Part shown: piece after piece, positions 14,001-28,700 of the stretch | How the letters are laid out: the number at the start of each line of letters is the position of its first letter | Position numbering within the stretch: position 1 is the first letter of the stretch | Assembly: GCF_964355755.1 (NCBI RefSeq) | Contig: NC_092676.1 | Span: 6,182,288 to 6,246,287 of the forward strand | Direction: 5' to 3' | Source of the DNA: Antedon mediterranea | Taxonomy: Eukaryota > Echinodermata > Crinoidea > Comatulida > Antedonidae | DNA length: 64,000 nt | Translations under genes and position numbers: made by a program | The notes under the pieces: generated by a model | Database searches by the model: none | Seen by the model: only the letters and a program-made list of their open reading frames with translations | Told to the model about the DNA's origin: nothing

Positions 14001-16797
14001 AGAAGGAAAACACCATAACCTTTAGTTTACATGTAAAATCTTGTATTTTATTAAGGGCCTAGTCGGTGCCTTATTAAAACTGTCATGTACCAGTATACAT
14101 AATAAGTTTTGTTATGTCAAGGTTTTTGATTATTGCTTAGCCAAATTAGTGTCAGTTACCAATGTTGAGTATTTAATACCATGCTTTTCTTGGCCTTCTT
14201 TCAACTGGATTATTATGAATATTAGAATGGTACTTGTTAATATTGTACAAATAAAAGTGTTTGATGTTTTTCAACCATTTTTCTTTTCTTTGCCTATATT
14301 TTATTATTAGCAGATGCAATGGTAAATTTTATTATTAAGACTAATAGGACTTTTTCCAGTTTTACTAGACTGTAAATTATAAATTCATATACCGGTATTA
14401 GCTATTAATGACTTTATTATTAACAGCCTCATGTCTAATTAATAATTATTAATTTGAAGATTAAACAATTTTTTTTTCAGGATTTTGATTTTAGTGTAAG
14501 TAAATAGTCACTGCATACATATGTGTATCATTGTGCATCATGCATGGCTAATAAATTATATATTTTTATCAGGTGTTGAAAAAAATTATTCGTACTGTCT
14601 CGTATTTTTTTATATATTCATATTATTGACACATTTCTTTATGGAAGTAAACAAGTTAATTCATAGGTCAGACATTTAAAAGTTCAGTTATTGGACAACA
14701 AATAAAAACAAAAATGTTGTTTCGTTTTCATGCATAAAACTACATGTCAAATGAAATTTAATATAAATATATTTTTTAAAAGAACTGAAAATCTCACATG
14801 GATTTTTAGACACATTTTTGTTCCCCAACGGGACCAACATGGCCAGTAGCCACGTTTTTTTATATTTGATTAATATAGTGATTTTCTTCATGATTAGAAT
14901 TTTATAAACTTTTAAACTTGTCTAGAATATTATTATTTCCCTCTTTTCTAATATTTTTTGCCTATCCACCATTTTCCTGTTTTTCACTTCAATTTTTAAG
15001 CTTACTAATGCAGAACAATAATAGGCCTACATTTTCTATAAAAAAATATCAAAAAAATCAGATTGTGCATACATTATAAATGCTTTTGCCTGTTGAAATG
15101 AAAGATTCAACCAATCAAAGCACAGAGATTTTATATTGGCTGCAGACAACCATCATTCTGAGCATGTCTGTTAAATTGAAAGATTCAACCAATCAGAGCA
15201 CAGAGATTTTGTATTGGCTACACAGACAATCATCATGAGAGAGTGGTGTTCTAGATGTTGGACATATTCACTAGATAATTTCATTAATTATTTGAAGACC
15301 TTTTACCATTTACAGAATATTTTAAGTGCAAAATGCAAAGTTACAGTTTATAAGGTTATTAATAGAGTCATTTAATGGCAAAATTGTAGAAAATGTATGT
15401 TTTTTCCATTTAATAGCTAGCTAGGCCCTATCAAATTGATCTTATTGGAGCCTAGCTAGCCTAGACACATGAAGGGAATTTGAGGCCATATACCTGATGA
15501 ATGTAGGACAGTTTATGTGGTAATACATTGTCTGAATCATAGATTTTGTGATGTTTCTAATGTATTTCTGCAAATAAAATAATTAAAATAGGCCCTAGCC
15601 TACTACAATATGATTTATAATTTAGTATTTTTAGTCATTTAAAAGTTTTTGTTACATATTTTACACCTGGCCTAGGCCTAGCTAGGCTAGCCTCCATGCC
15701 CTAGGCACACAGGCCTAGGTCTGTTTTAGGCCTAGAAAATCAAATTATATTCTTTTGGTTTCAGTCTTCTACAGAGAAAGCTTTGTCACGTCAAATCCGT
15801 AGAGATGAGAAAAAGATAGCTAGAAAGGTGGGAAAACATTCTGAAAATGTTGCAGAAAGTGTTGAGGAAGATTTTAATCCACAATACCTGAAAGTTGAAA
15901 GGTAATTTGTAATTAACGGACTGAGTGACTAACAAGAAGGAAGGTGACACTTTACACTGTAATGAGAGTGAACTCCTTTCCAGAGGACATCCCTATTAGT
16001 ATAATTCCTATTAAAGAACACTTTGTTTGATCCAAAGGTGTCCCCTTAATAATTATTATTAGGAGTGGAGTTGGCTTGGTGGTTATGATGCTTGGCTACC
16101 ATTCCAAGGGTCCTGGGTTCAAGTCCCGTCACATGTCAGGATTTTTTCTAAGGACCAAATTACAACTCCACTCCCAAAGACTTGTAATAAGACTTTGTTT
16201 ATGTAGAGCATCTTGTGTATATATTTGTCTTGTGAACCTCTGAGGGTCTCTAATGATCGGCATTAGCTGGATGGATCACCCTCATTAAATATGGTTTTAA
16301 AAAAAAAAAAAATTATGGAGTTCTACTTTTCTTTAAAATTCACCAAAATTAACTGCATAGTATTTATGCTTTTTTTATTATTGACAGGGAGCGTGCATTA
16401 CGAGATGCAAAGCGTAACCCACTACTTTCAAAGCGTTCATCAGCACAGCAGCCACAGAACGTCTATCCGTATGTCTTTGACGCCCTCAAGAGTGCGCAAG
16501 CAACTTCATCATTTGTTGGAGGTTGCAAGGTATGATCATCTTTAATTTGTGTTTTCCGCAATCTAAGTGTGATTTGCCCAAATATGGTAGTGATATTCCC
16601 AAATATGGTAGGGCTATGACATCATCATGTCCGTATATGGGCACATCACATTTTTTATTTTTATGTTAAAGATGATCCTGCCAGAGGGCCATGAAAAATA
16701 CAGCAACAAAATATATGAAGAAGTGCGTATACCACCATCATTGCCACCACCTACAAGTATAGGGGAACACAGAGTGCCTATATCTGAGCTGGATGAG
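8021..16797 (+). CDS. ASCC3: ASCC3 exons 1-7: N-terminal region
   Basis: Exons 8021-8252, 8802-9337, 10037-10139, 10231-10286, 15765-15901, 16388-16529, 16672-16797; residues 1-444. This is the part that in human ASCC3 contacts ASCC2 and precedes the helicase core. Recognisable stretches are [14 protein letters not shown], the [11 protein letters not shown] segment, a basic [10 protein letters not shown] run, and MILPEG...YEEVRIP just before the first cassette. Sequence is much less conserved than the core, as expected for this family. Exon 2 carries an acidic DEESDDES stretch. Intron 4 (10287-15764) is 5.5 kb, mostly repeats. Exon 7 starts only a few bases after a MITE-A remnant. Confidence 0.93.
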
Positions 16798-19700
16798 GTA
16801 ATGTTTTTTTTGTAATACTATATATTTACATATATCTATATAATCACCAGAGGCACGGAACAAATTCTAAACCCCCGGGTGATATACTGAAAATGTATTT
16901 ATTTTAAACGATAATATGAGGACATCTGTGAGAATCAGAAAAATATACATATATCTTTTTTCCTTTTTTATCATTCGTTTTTCGTGTTTGTATCGTTCCT
17001 GTTCTTTAAGTGTTGAGGGCATGTCAGCCTCGGCTGTTATGAGTCACCCTCATTAAACAAAGTTTAATAAAACATAAAATGTATTATATTCATAGTATAT
17101 TATTAAATTAAATGGAAAAGTCCACATTGAATAGTGTCATGTACGCCAAAATTGAAATTTCTTCCAACTGCAGATAGCACAATTAGCATTTAAAAATACA
17201 AGGGCACTGAACCGTATCCAGTCTGTAGTTTGCGATGCAGCTTACAACACCAACGAGAACCTGTTGATTAGCGCCCCCACAGGTGCTGGTAAGACCAACA
17301 TTGCGATGTTAACTATATTACGAGAGATTAAACAACATATAGAACAGGGTGTTATTAAAAAGGATTCATTTAAGGTTTGATACATTTTTTTATTTACATA
17401 ACTATTTGTCTTTAAATTTATAGTTTTAAGTTTCTCTCTATTCCTAACAACTAATTCACATAATATGTAAATAATTTAATCAATTGAATCCAAGCCTTTT
17501 ATCCAGTACACTTTTTTCCTCATATACCCATCCCAAACATGACCCAATGTTTGAGTTAAGTGGTCCTTTATTTTATAGATTGTAATGCCAAAAAAAAAAA
17601 TAAAAAAACGCTAAGGACCATATGTTTCAGATAATATATGTAGCACCTATGAAAGCTCTTGCTGCTGAGATGGTCAGGAATTTTGGAGGACGTTTGTCCC
17701 CACTGGGAATCTCTGTAAAAGAACTGACCGGTGATATGCAACTGACCAAGGCTGAAATAATGAAAACTCAAGTAAGAATCAGAATCTATTTAACTGTCTT
17801 CATTTAAATTTGATGATAGTAAATATTAAAGTTTTTTCACTGCCCATAAACCACAATTTAGATGACATAGTCATGAGGATACATTCTTTAAAGCTCTATT
17901 AAACTAGTTTGACAAAAAAGTGTGAGGTGCTCAAATATGGTATTGATATGTCTTTGTGTCCATATATGAGCACATCACATTTTTTTTGTCAAGTTTTATA
18001 GTGTAGACTAAGCTTAATACATGAGTTTATTCTGACCCAAAACTGATATTTTTCTAATAACCAGTGATACCATCACTAAAAGCTGAATTGTGCTTTTGGC
18101 GTACCGTACATTAAAAAATAGAAAAATAGCTTTTGGCGTACCGTACATTGAAAAATAGAAAAATAGCTTTTGGCGTACCGTACATTGAAAAATAGAAAAA
18201 TAGCTTTTGGCGTACCGTACATTGAAAAATAGAAAAATAGCTTTTGGCGTACCGTACATTGAAAAATAGAAAAATAGCTTTTGGCGTACCGTACATTGAA
18301 AAATAGAAAAATAGCTTTTGGCGTACCGTACATTGAAAAATAGAGAAATAAAGATAGATAAAAATGCATCAAATTGATTGTTAACAACATCCTATTACCT
18401 TCTTGTTAATTGTAGAATCATAATAATTGCAATGGGATTGTACAATGTGTAGTATAATCTGGGGTAGAGGGTTGTTTTGGGTATAGTTTTGCTTAGGATA
18501 TTTAGATATGTTTTTCACTGAAATGGTCTAAAATATTATGAATATAGATGTTGGTGACCACACCAGAGAAGTGGGATGTGGTAACAAGAAAGAGTACAGG
18601 CGATGTGGCTTTAACTCAACTGGTTAAGCTGTTAATTATTGATGAGGTTCATCTACTTCATGAAGACAGAGGAGCAGTCATTGAAAGTCTTGTGGCTAGA
18701 ACACTAAGACAGGTAAATTAGTATACAGTTACTGCAGTCATTGAAAGTCTTGTGGCTGGAACACTAAGACAGGTAAATTAGTATACAGTTACTGCAGTCA
18801 TTGAAAGTCTTGTGGCTAGAACACTAAGACAGGTAAATTAGTATACAGTTACTGCAGTCATTGAAAGTCTTGTGGCTAGAACACTAAGACAGGTAAATTA
18901 GTATACAGTTACTGCAGTCATTGAAAGTCTTGTGGCTAGAACACTAAGACAGGTAAATTAGTATACAGTTACTGCAGTCATTGAAAGTCTTGTGGCTAGA
19001 ACACTTAGACAGGTAAATTAGTATACAGTTTCTGCAGTCATTGAAAGTCTTGTGGCTAGAACACTAGACAGGTAAATTAGTATACAGTTACTGCAGTCAT
19101 TGAAAGTCTTGTGGCTAGAACACTAAGACAGGTAAATTAGTATACAGTTACTGCAGTCATTGAAAGTCTTGTGGCTAGAACACTTAGACAGGTAAATTAG
19201 TAATATACAGTTACTGCAGTCATTGAAAGTCTTGTGGCTAGAACACTAAGACAGGTAAATTAGTATACAGTTACTGCAGTCATTGAAAGTCTTGTGGCTG
19301 GAACACTAAGACAGGTAAATTAGTATACAGTTACTGCAGTCATTGAAAGTCTTGTGGCTAGAACACTAAGACAGGTAAATTAGTATACAGTTACTGCAGT
19401 CATTGAAAGTCTTGTGGCTGGAACACTAAGACAGGTAAATTAGTATACAGTTACTGCAGTACTGGTTGATTACTGTAAGAATAGCAAAGGTACAGCGCTG
19501 TTGAATGCAGTGAATGACCAGTACTAATTTGTATTTATAATATTCTTTAGACTATATATATCTTTACTCTTTTTAAAAGTTTTACTAATGATTTTTATTT
19601 TATTTTATTATATTTATATTTTTGCTTTATGTACACGACAACAAACGATCAAATAACAGTTTTTCACATTGCAACTTATACAACGTAATTTTGAAAACTA

Positions 19701-22700
19701 CAACCATTTTTCTATATACATACAAGGTACATTTCTAGTCTAACAAAAACATTTTTCTAAACTTTCTATTATTTAAAAGTCGAAGATAGCCAGGTCTCGG
19801 GTCCATTCTATTGTCGTCACAGATTGATATCTTCATCAGTACTTCTATGAATGGATGATTAGGTGGGAACACGAACGCTAGTTGATCATACCCAGTACCG
19901 TTTTGATCGTACGATTAATCGGGAAACCACCTCACGAGCATGGAGGAAATATATCTGTATATGCTCAGAGTTAACAGATAATGTTACAGATAACAATAGA
20001 TATACCATACATTCTAACATAAAAAGTGATGTGCTTAAAAATAAATGATCTAAAATTGTTCACGTGATCAAACAATAATGATTTTTATTTTAAAATTTGA
20101 ACATTTTATAGACTCTAAGTTAAGCTACATCATCAAATTAAGTGTTCTAAAATATTGTACCTAAACGTCTATATTTTGTGTTTTTAATGCCATTCCTCTA
20201 TAGATATATATTTCTTTCTAAAACAAAAATTCTTATTTTGCCATTCTTTTAATGTAATAAAAATTAAACTATATTTAACCTTTTAAAGCTTTGTCTACAC
20301 TATGAAACTAGTTTGACAAGAATAGTGTGATGTGGCCAAATATGGTAGTGATATGCCCAAATATAGTAGTAATATGACATCATGTCCATATATGGGCACA
20401 TCACATTTTGTTGTCACATAAAGTTTGATAGTGAGACAGAGCTTTTATGTTTTTTAACCTGCATTTCAGGTGGAGTCGTCTCAAAGTATGATCCGTATTA
20501 TTGGTCTGTCAGCCACACTACCTAACTACCTTGATGTGGCTAGGTTCTTGAATGTCAATCCATACGCCGGACTATTTTATTTCGATGGAAGGTTCCGGCC
20601 TGTGCCATTAGGTACTACGTACATCGGTATCAAAACTAACAATATAATGCAGCAGAGGCAGGATATGGATAACGTCTGCTACGAGAAAGTGTATGATGTC
20701 GTAAAATCAGGTCAGCAGGTAAGACCTCATTTCATTTCATATTGTTTATATATCCATCAACATCTATGGCAGTCTAATTCCCAGAAACATTGTAGAGTTG
20801 CTTGTATATATGTATCATTGGCTGATAAATTTATTTTGTTTTCGATTAATCAATAGAAGTTGTGCTGTATATGTTTTCATTATTAGTAAAATGTAACAAT
20901 GTTTGTACAACTAATAAGCATAGGTTTGATGATGTGTTGGTCCTCTTCATGGGCACCTAAATAGCTTCAGGCATCATCATCAAAGAAACACTTTAAAAGT
21001 TCAATAATACATATTACAAACTACCAGACTGGTTCCCAAATTCCAAGTAGCATTATTTGTTACAGATGCCAGTTATGCCTCTAAAAATAAAATGACCGTT
21101 TCCTTTCATTGTGTATTATAACTAACATGTTGTTGTTATCTATTACAATTTCTTATTACCAGGTTATGGTGTTCGTTCATGCTCGTAACGCCACTGTACA
21201 TACAGCAATGAATCTAGTGGATATAGCTAAAAACCAAGGGCAGGCTGAGATGTTCCATGCTAAGCCATCACCACAGTATGGAAGTGCTCAAAAACAGGTA
21301 GGCCTAGAAGAAAGTTTTATATAAAAATAAGAAATGACAAAATTGTTCCATTGAAAACATTTTTAAGGGATGATCTAGTAATCAAATTTCTTCATCCATA
21401 GCAACATCGCAAACAAATGCTTGTTTATTTAATAAATAATAATTCTCAATTCAAATCTCAATTATACATTTGTTAAGGTTTCCCGATCAAGAAATAAACA
21501 GTTACGAGAGTTGTTCAATGATGGCTTCTCCATCCATCATGCGGGAATGCTTCGGCAAGACAGAACGATGGTTGAAAGGCTTTTTGCTGAAGGTCACATC
21601 AAGGTGTTATGCTGTACTGCTACTCTTGCTTGGGGCGTCAACTTACCAGCACATGCTGTCATAATAAAGGTAGACTATTAAAAAAATAAATTTGTATAGC
21701 AATGTAGATCAATGTAGTACAACAGCAGGAAAGTCAACTGAAACTAAGTATCTGTCAATGACGGCCATGTGTCTTGAGAAGAAGACGGCTACAAGAACAG
21801 TATTGAACAGTATGAATCCAAGAAAACAGTTAATATGACTAAAATAATTTAAGCTTATTAAAAAGAACACAGACTTATGGAATTTAAGGGTATGATAGTT
21901 AGCAAGGAGCTACACATTGCCCTGTGGTGGTAGGAAGTTTCACCATGCCTTACCATAATTGTGAAATCAAACATACTGTATTTAAAAGTCTTAAACAAGT
22001 GTTGTGCGATATTACATTTTTATCGATTGTGTCTGTTGTGTAGAGTTTGAAATTAGTATCATGGTTTAATGTTCTTTTGATTCCAGGGTACACAAATATA
22101 TGATGCACAGAAGGGTGCTTTTAAAGACCTGGGAATTCTGGATGTCCTGCAGATCTTTGGTCGTGCAGGGCGCCCTCAATACGATACTCATGGCGAAGGA
22201 ACAATCATCACAACTCATGATAAGCTGAACCACTATTTATCGTTAATGACAAGGCAGAACCCAATTGAGAGTCAGTTTATTGAGAACTTAGCAGACAATC
22301 TCAATGCAGAGGTTAGGTTTTAGTATTTTTTAATTTCTTTATGAGATGCTCTTCTTGAAAACAAAGTAGAATATAAATATGGTTGTTCACAGGTTGCCCA
22401 TACAAACAGTGAATAATATGATATATTAAACGACTATTACAGGGCCCCTCGTCAGAATATGCTGTTAAGGGTTACCCTCTTTGAATAATATTTAATAAAA
22501 AAAATATAAAAAGAGGGTAGATCTAGTAAACTATAAATTGAAATCAACCCAGTGTTAAGCTCTGTCTACACTATCAAAATAGTTTGACAAAATGATGTTC
22601 CCAAATATGGTAGTGATATGATATGTCCATATATGGTCATATCACAAAGTTTGGTAGTGTAGACATGTTTTAGTTAAACAAAATAAACAAATTTGTTTGT

Positions 22701-25700
22701 TTACAGGTTGCCTTAGGAACAGTAACCAATGTAGAAGAAGCAGTGCAGTGGTTAAGTTATACATATCTATTTGTGAGAATGTACTTAAACCCATTGGCAT
22801 ATGGACTTAATCACAAAATGATGCAGGTAGGGCAGATAAATATTTATACTTATCAAATGGAAACACTCTCCTAATGAAAAAATGCTTTAGTAAGGGTACA
22901 TAGTCCTTAAATATATAATTTGTCTTTTTGCATAACATTTTCCCCTGCAAAAATTGCACTAAAGAAAAGTAAGACCAAGTGAAACCAACCAACCAACATG
23001 AATCACAAAAGTTAGAAAGGAAATGAACATTATATAGACACAGCACAAACCTGACCATGATAGTGTAAAATGGCATAGAATAGCGTGTAAAGCATCATTT
23101 CACAAGACGAGAGGGCAGCTGATGATGATAACATTTTCATTTTCTTCGTCATATTAATAGAATGATCCAGGGCTTGAGAACCATCGTAAAGACCTGATAT
23201 GCGTGGCTGCCAAACAGCTTGACAAAGCACACATGATACGCTTTGATGAACGCACCGGTTACTTAAACTCAACAGACTTGGGACGAACTTCTAGCCATTT
23301 CTATATTAAGTATGCAACCATTGAAAAATTTAATGAAGTACTGAAACCACTCATGACTGAAGCTGATGTGTTTAATATGGTGTCACAGGCGCAGGAATTT
23401 GAACAAATTAAGGTAGATGAATTCTTTTTATTTAGGAGTGTTGTTAACTTTTTCATCATAGTCTTATTTCCACCAAGCTGTCTTGCATAAGAAAATTGAA
23501 CAATTTTGATGTTAAGATAATTAAAGATGTATTGTACCCCAAAAACATGAACAATAAAATCAGACTTTAAATAGGCTATTTTGCAGTTTGAATCAGTTAT
23601 TCACTTCTGTAAACAAAAACAATATTATTTCAATTATAATACAAAAGAAACGGTTAATTTTAATTAAAAACCATTTAAATATTTTTTGCTTTAAATTACA
23701 TTTCTTTTCAGGTAAATAATTTTTTTTTATCCAGTTTTTGGTTAAATTGAATAACTATTACGTGACATTAAAATGCCATGTTCAACAAAAAATTTGAAAA
23801 CAAATATATTTTACGAGTAAAATTTCACTAAGCTGTTGTGCAAAGCTGCATCAGAAAATTTAACTTTTATATAAGATTTTTTACTAAAATTAATACAATA
23901 TATTTTCGTTAGGTACGGGATGATGAACTGAAGGAGCTAGATCGACATGCCCATGATAGTTGTGTGATGCCAGCAGCAGGTGGTGTGGAGAATGCACACG
24001 GAAAAGTGAACATTCTACTCCAGGCGTTCGTTTCCAGGCAATTCCTTGATAGCTTCTCACTTGTCTCAGATTCAGCTTATGTGGCACAGGTAACAGGCTT
24101 AGATCAGGCATTACTGAGCATATATATTCAGCTACAGTATAACTTTTAAGCCTTGTCTACACTATCAAACTTTGTGACAAAAATATTTATATATGGACAT
24201 GATGATGTCATATTACGACCATATTTAGGCACATCACTTTTTTTGTCAAACTAATTTGATAGTGTAGATAGAGCTTTAGTTAATTAAATTGTTTCCAGTA
24301 AATCCCTTTTCAGACACCCTTCCAAAGGTACTCTGTAAAATGTTAATAACATACAATTTTTCTATAGAATGCTGCAAGAATAGTAAGAGCACTTTTTGAA
24401 GTGTGCCTACGCCGTGGTTGGCCGTTGATGGCATACCGTTTGCTAATCTTATCTAAAACTGTTGACAAGCGTCTTTGGCCGTGGGAAAACCCTCTTAGGC
24501 AATTTCCTATTCTCTCTGCCGACATCCTTAGAAAACTAGAAGACAAGAATTTGACGATAGACCGAATCAAAGATATGCAACCAAATGAAGTTGGTAAGCG
24601 GGAAATCATTTTTTTATTTTGAATGGGCTATTTTATTTTTACCAAGCATTGTGCTTGTATTTATTTTTATTTATTACTTTTTATTTTTTCTTACAATTTT
24701 TACATATTATTTTTGTATGTAACTTCTTAATAATTTATTTTTATTAATATTAATAAATACTAATTTAATCAATCTGGAATAGATTAGTAATTGGTAATTC
24801 CATTTTTACTAGCATTGTGCTTGTATTTCTTTTTATTTATTATTATATTTTTATTTCTTCATATATTTTTCACATAATATCATTCATGTATGTAATTTCC
24901 TAATAATTTATACTTGTTAATAATTTAATAAATCTAGAATTGATTTATTTTATATAGTAATTGGCTATTCCATTTTTACTAAGCATTGTCAAATTTCCCC
25001 CCTTTCTCTGACTGACTGACTCTGACAATATTTATACTTTTTATTATTGATTTTTTTACATAGACCATTCGTGTATGTAATAATTTCCTTAATTACTTAT
25101 ACTTGTTAATGTAACACCATTTTATCTTCCACAGGCCACATGGTTCACCATGTACGAATGGGAAAGATCATTAAGCAATGTGTTCAGCAGATTCCGTCCA
25201 TTGACATTGATGCATCCATTCAACCAATCACAAGATCCGTTCTACGGGTTCAGCTCAAGATCCGTGCGGAATTTCAATGGAATGATAAGGTCCATGGTAC
25301 CGGATCGGAACCCTGGTGGATCTGGGTTGAAGACCCCGAGAACAACCATATCTATCATTCTGAATATTTTCTATTACTTAAGAAACATGTAAGGAAATTT
25401 ATTAAGTGTTAAGCTCTGTCTACACTATCAAACTAGTTTGACAAAAAAAGTGTGATGTGCCAAAATATGGTAGTGATATGCTTAAATATGGTAGTGATAT
25501 GCTTAAATATGGTAGTGATATGCCAAAATATGGTAGTGATATGCTTAAATATGGTAGTGATATGCTTAAATATGGTAGTGATATGCTTAAATATGGTAGT
25601 GATATGCTTAAATATGGTAGTGATATGCTTAAATATGGTAGTGATATGCTTAAATATGGTAGTGATATGCTTAAATATGGTAGTGATATGCTTAAATATG

Positions 25701-28700
25701 GTAGTGATATGCTTAAATATGGTAGTGATATGCTTAAATATGGTAGTGATATGCTTAAATATGGTAGTGTCCATATGGGCACATCACATTTTTTTGTCAC
25801 ATGAAGTTTGATGTGATTATAGTGTTTACGTTATTTATGTAAATAGCCTACTTGGTCTGCGAGTTGCTTTATTTGCATATTGGTCTTACTATAGTGATCT
25901 TCTGCGGCAACCCACCTCCCTATTAATGGGACACCCCTAAAGTGTCTCCTTTGTGGTATTATGTTTGGAACTTTCCAGTGAAACAAACAATATATCATGT
26001 TTTACAATTGTGGCCAACAACTCATGCGGAGGAACTTTGTGTGGTCCGTATGGATTCTAATTTATTTTAAATTATTTAGAAATTAATATATATATAATAA
26101 AATATTGAATAGTATCATATAAATAAATAATAATTATTTGTTGATAGGTTGCAAGTGAGGAAGCACAGTCATTAGTATTCACAATCCCAATATTTGAGCC
26201 TCTACCAACCCAGTACTATGTAAAGGCTGTGTCAGACAGATGGATTGGAGTGGAGACTGTCTGTCCTATATCATTCCAACATTTGATTCTACCAGAGAAA
26301 CATCCTCCTCACACAGGTAACACTACAACAATAAGTTTATTCTATGAATGATTCTAATCATTGTAGTGGAGTTTAGCTTGGTAGTTAACATGCTTGCTTT
26401 CCAATCTCAAGGTTGAATCCTGACCTAGGTCCAGAGTTCAATCCTGACTTAGTGCCAGTGTTGTATCTCACGACTCTTTCAACTCCACTCCCTAAGCCTC
26501 AAATGAGACTTAGTTTATGAGATAATTTATCCATTCTGTAATTGGCTAGTTTTTAAATAAAAAAGTTTTATATGTGGTATAGTGGGAATACTACACCTGT
26601 ATCATTTGTCACTTTTGAAGATGGGCTTACACCTAATATCTGAATCAGTACATTAACCTTACCTTTTATTAGGAAATTTCATATTTTATTTTCTACAAAA
26701 ATACATACGCTTTACAATAAACATTTGTCTAAATGTATTCTTATTTTGTATTTATTTTTACAGATTTATTGGATCTGAATCCATTACCAATTACTGCATT
26801 GAGAAACCCAATGTATGAGGCATTATACCCATATACGCATTTTAACCCAGTACAGGTATATCAATTTTTAAACATTGAGACATTCTAAACTTTATTTTAT
26901 TTCCTTTTTTTAAAACAATGGGAACAATGATAAAACTTTACTAGTTTTATTTGCCATGAAAATCGGTATATGATATTTGGGTTTCTTCTCTTCAGACTCA
27001 AATATTTCATCCAGTGTACCACACAGATCATAATATTCTGCTAGGTGCTCCTACTGGGTCTGGCAAGACAGTCGCTGCAGAGATTGCTATGTTTAGGGTC
27101 TTCAATGAGTACCCAGACACTAAGGTAAATTTGTCATCTTATGTTCTATTTAATGTACAATTTATTTCCATTGTTCACAATAGGCAAACATATCTTAACA
27201 TTAATAGAATTAAATTACTGCCTAACATTTTTTAATGATTATTACTTTATTTGTAATTTCTAAAGGTTGTTTATATTGCACCGCTCAAAGCATTGGTAAG
27301 AGAAAGGATGGCAGACTGGAAAATAAGGCTGGAGAAAAAGCTTGGCAAACGGTAATATGATACACAATACAATACATACAATATGTACCACCTATCTGAT
27401 AGGACAGTAATTGATTTACTATTGGTAATCCTAAAGGCCAATTTATACAGATGATTGGTAATAAAAATATAGAATCTATGTTATTCCTTATGTTATGAAG
27501 GGCGTGTGGCGCAGTGTGTTGGACGTTGGACTACCGATCGTCAGACCTAGGTTCGAATCCAACTCTCGCCGCATTGCTTGTATCCGTAGGCAAGATACTT
27601 TACTTACGTTGCCTCTCTCCACCCAGGTGTATAAATGGGTACCCAGTTAGATCTAGACAAAACTTTGCGCTGGTTACCGGCTGCATTATGGGAGTATGTT
27701 TCCATACGTGTTTGATCCCAAAAAAATACTGGGGTAATAATGCTTGTAAAGCGCCTTTGAGCATGATTACTCATGAAAAGGGCGCTATATAAATGTGGTA
27801 TTATTATATTATTATTATTATGACCAATTAATTACACACATGCGGAGCGGACTTGCGTTTTCCGCTTAAAATAGATACAGATTCTATGTGGGACAAGCTA
27901 TGCAGTTTTTCCGCTTACCGTTACCTCTCGTCTGTGTAAATCGGCCTTTAGCCATATGTCACATAAAATAAATAAGTAATATACAACCTCTTTTTATCAT
28001 GTACTGTACATCTGTATTGGCTAAGGAATTTTCCGATTAGTTTATTGTGTTGTTCATGTTAAAATAATCTCCAAAGTAATGTGGTGTGTACATCTCTTTT
28101 CTCTGACAGTGTTGTGGAGTTGACTGGTGATGTGACACCAGATATCAAAGCCATCGGCAAGTCAGACGTGATAGTTACCACGCCTGAGAAATGGGACGGC
28201 ATCAGTCGTAGTTGGCAGAATCGCAACTATGTAAAAGCAGTGTCGGTCATCATTATTGATGAGATCCATCTACTAGGTTTGTTTAATTTTAGTGTTTATA
28301 GTGTAATTGTGGAATCTAAAGAAATATTTGTTGGCTTTTGATTGGTTGCTTGTTTTAAAGATGTATTGTTCCCCTGAAAAAATTTTTTTTTTAAATTTTT
28401 TTGTTGAATATGCCATTTTATGTCACATAATAGCTATTCACTGTGACCAAAAACTGGATCGAAAAAAGAAAAAAAATTTAAAGCAAAAAATACTAAATTG
28501 TCTGTAAGAGTTTCTTTAGTTTGTTTTGGTTTTTTTTACAGAAGTGAAGAACTTTATTCAAACTGCAAAATAGCCTTTTTAAAGTCTGATTTTATTAATC
28601 TTAATTTTTTTTTTGGTGGACAATACATCTTTAATAATAGTTGAATGAGATATAATTGTTGGTTTTTGATTGGTTGCTTGTTTTGAATTAGACTACAGTA

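Noticed and set aside
18014-18390. 61-104 residue antisense ORFs with a repeated [13 protein letters not shown]-like motif
   Set aside because: Product of the 37-bp minisatellite read in successive frames.
25420-25811. Four overlapping 113-126 residue ORFs on both strands
   Set aside because: They are translations of a 21-bp satellite inside a MITE; periodic, present in both strands, with no family resemblance.
27497-27570. Possible tRNA gene (A box and GGTTCGAATCC B box)
   Set aside because: No complete cloverleaf with acceptor pairing is visible; a 250-bp tail ending in (ATT)n follows, so it is a SINE.
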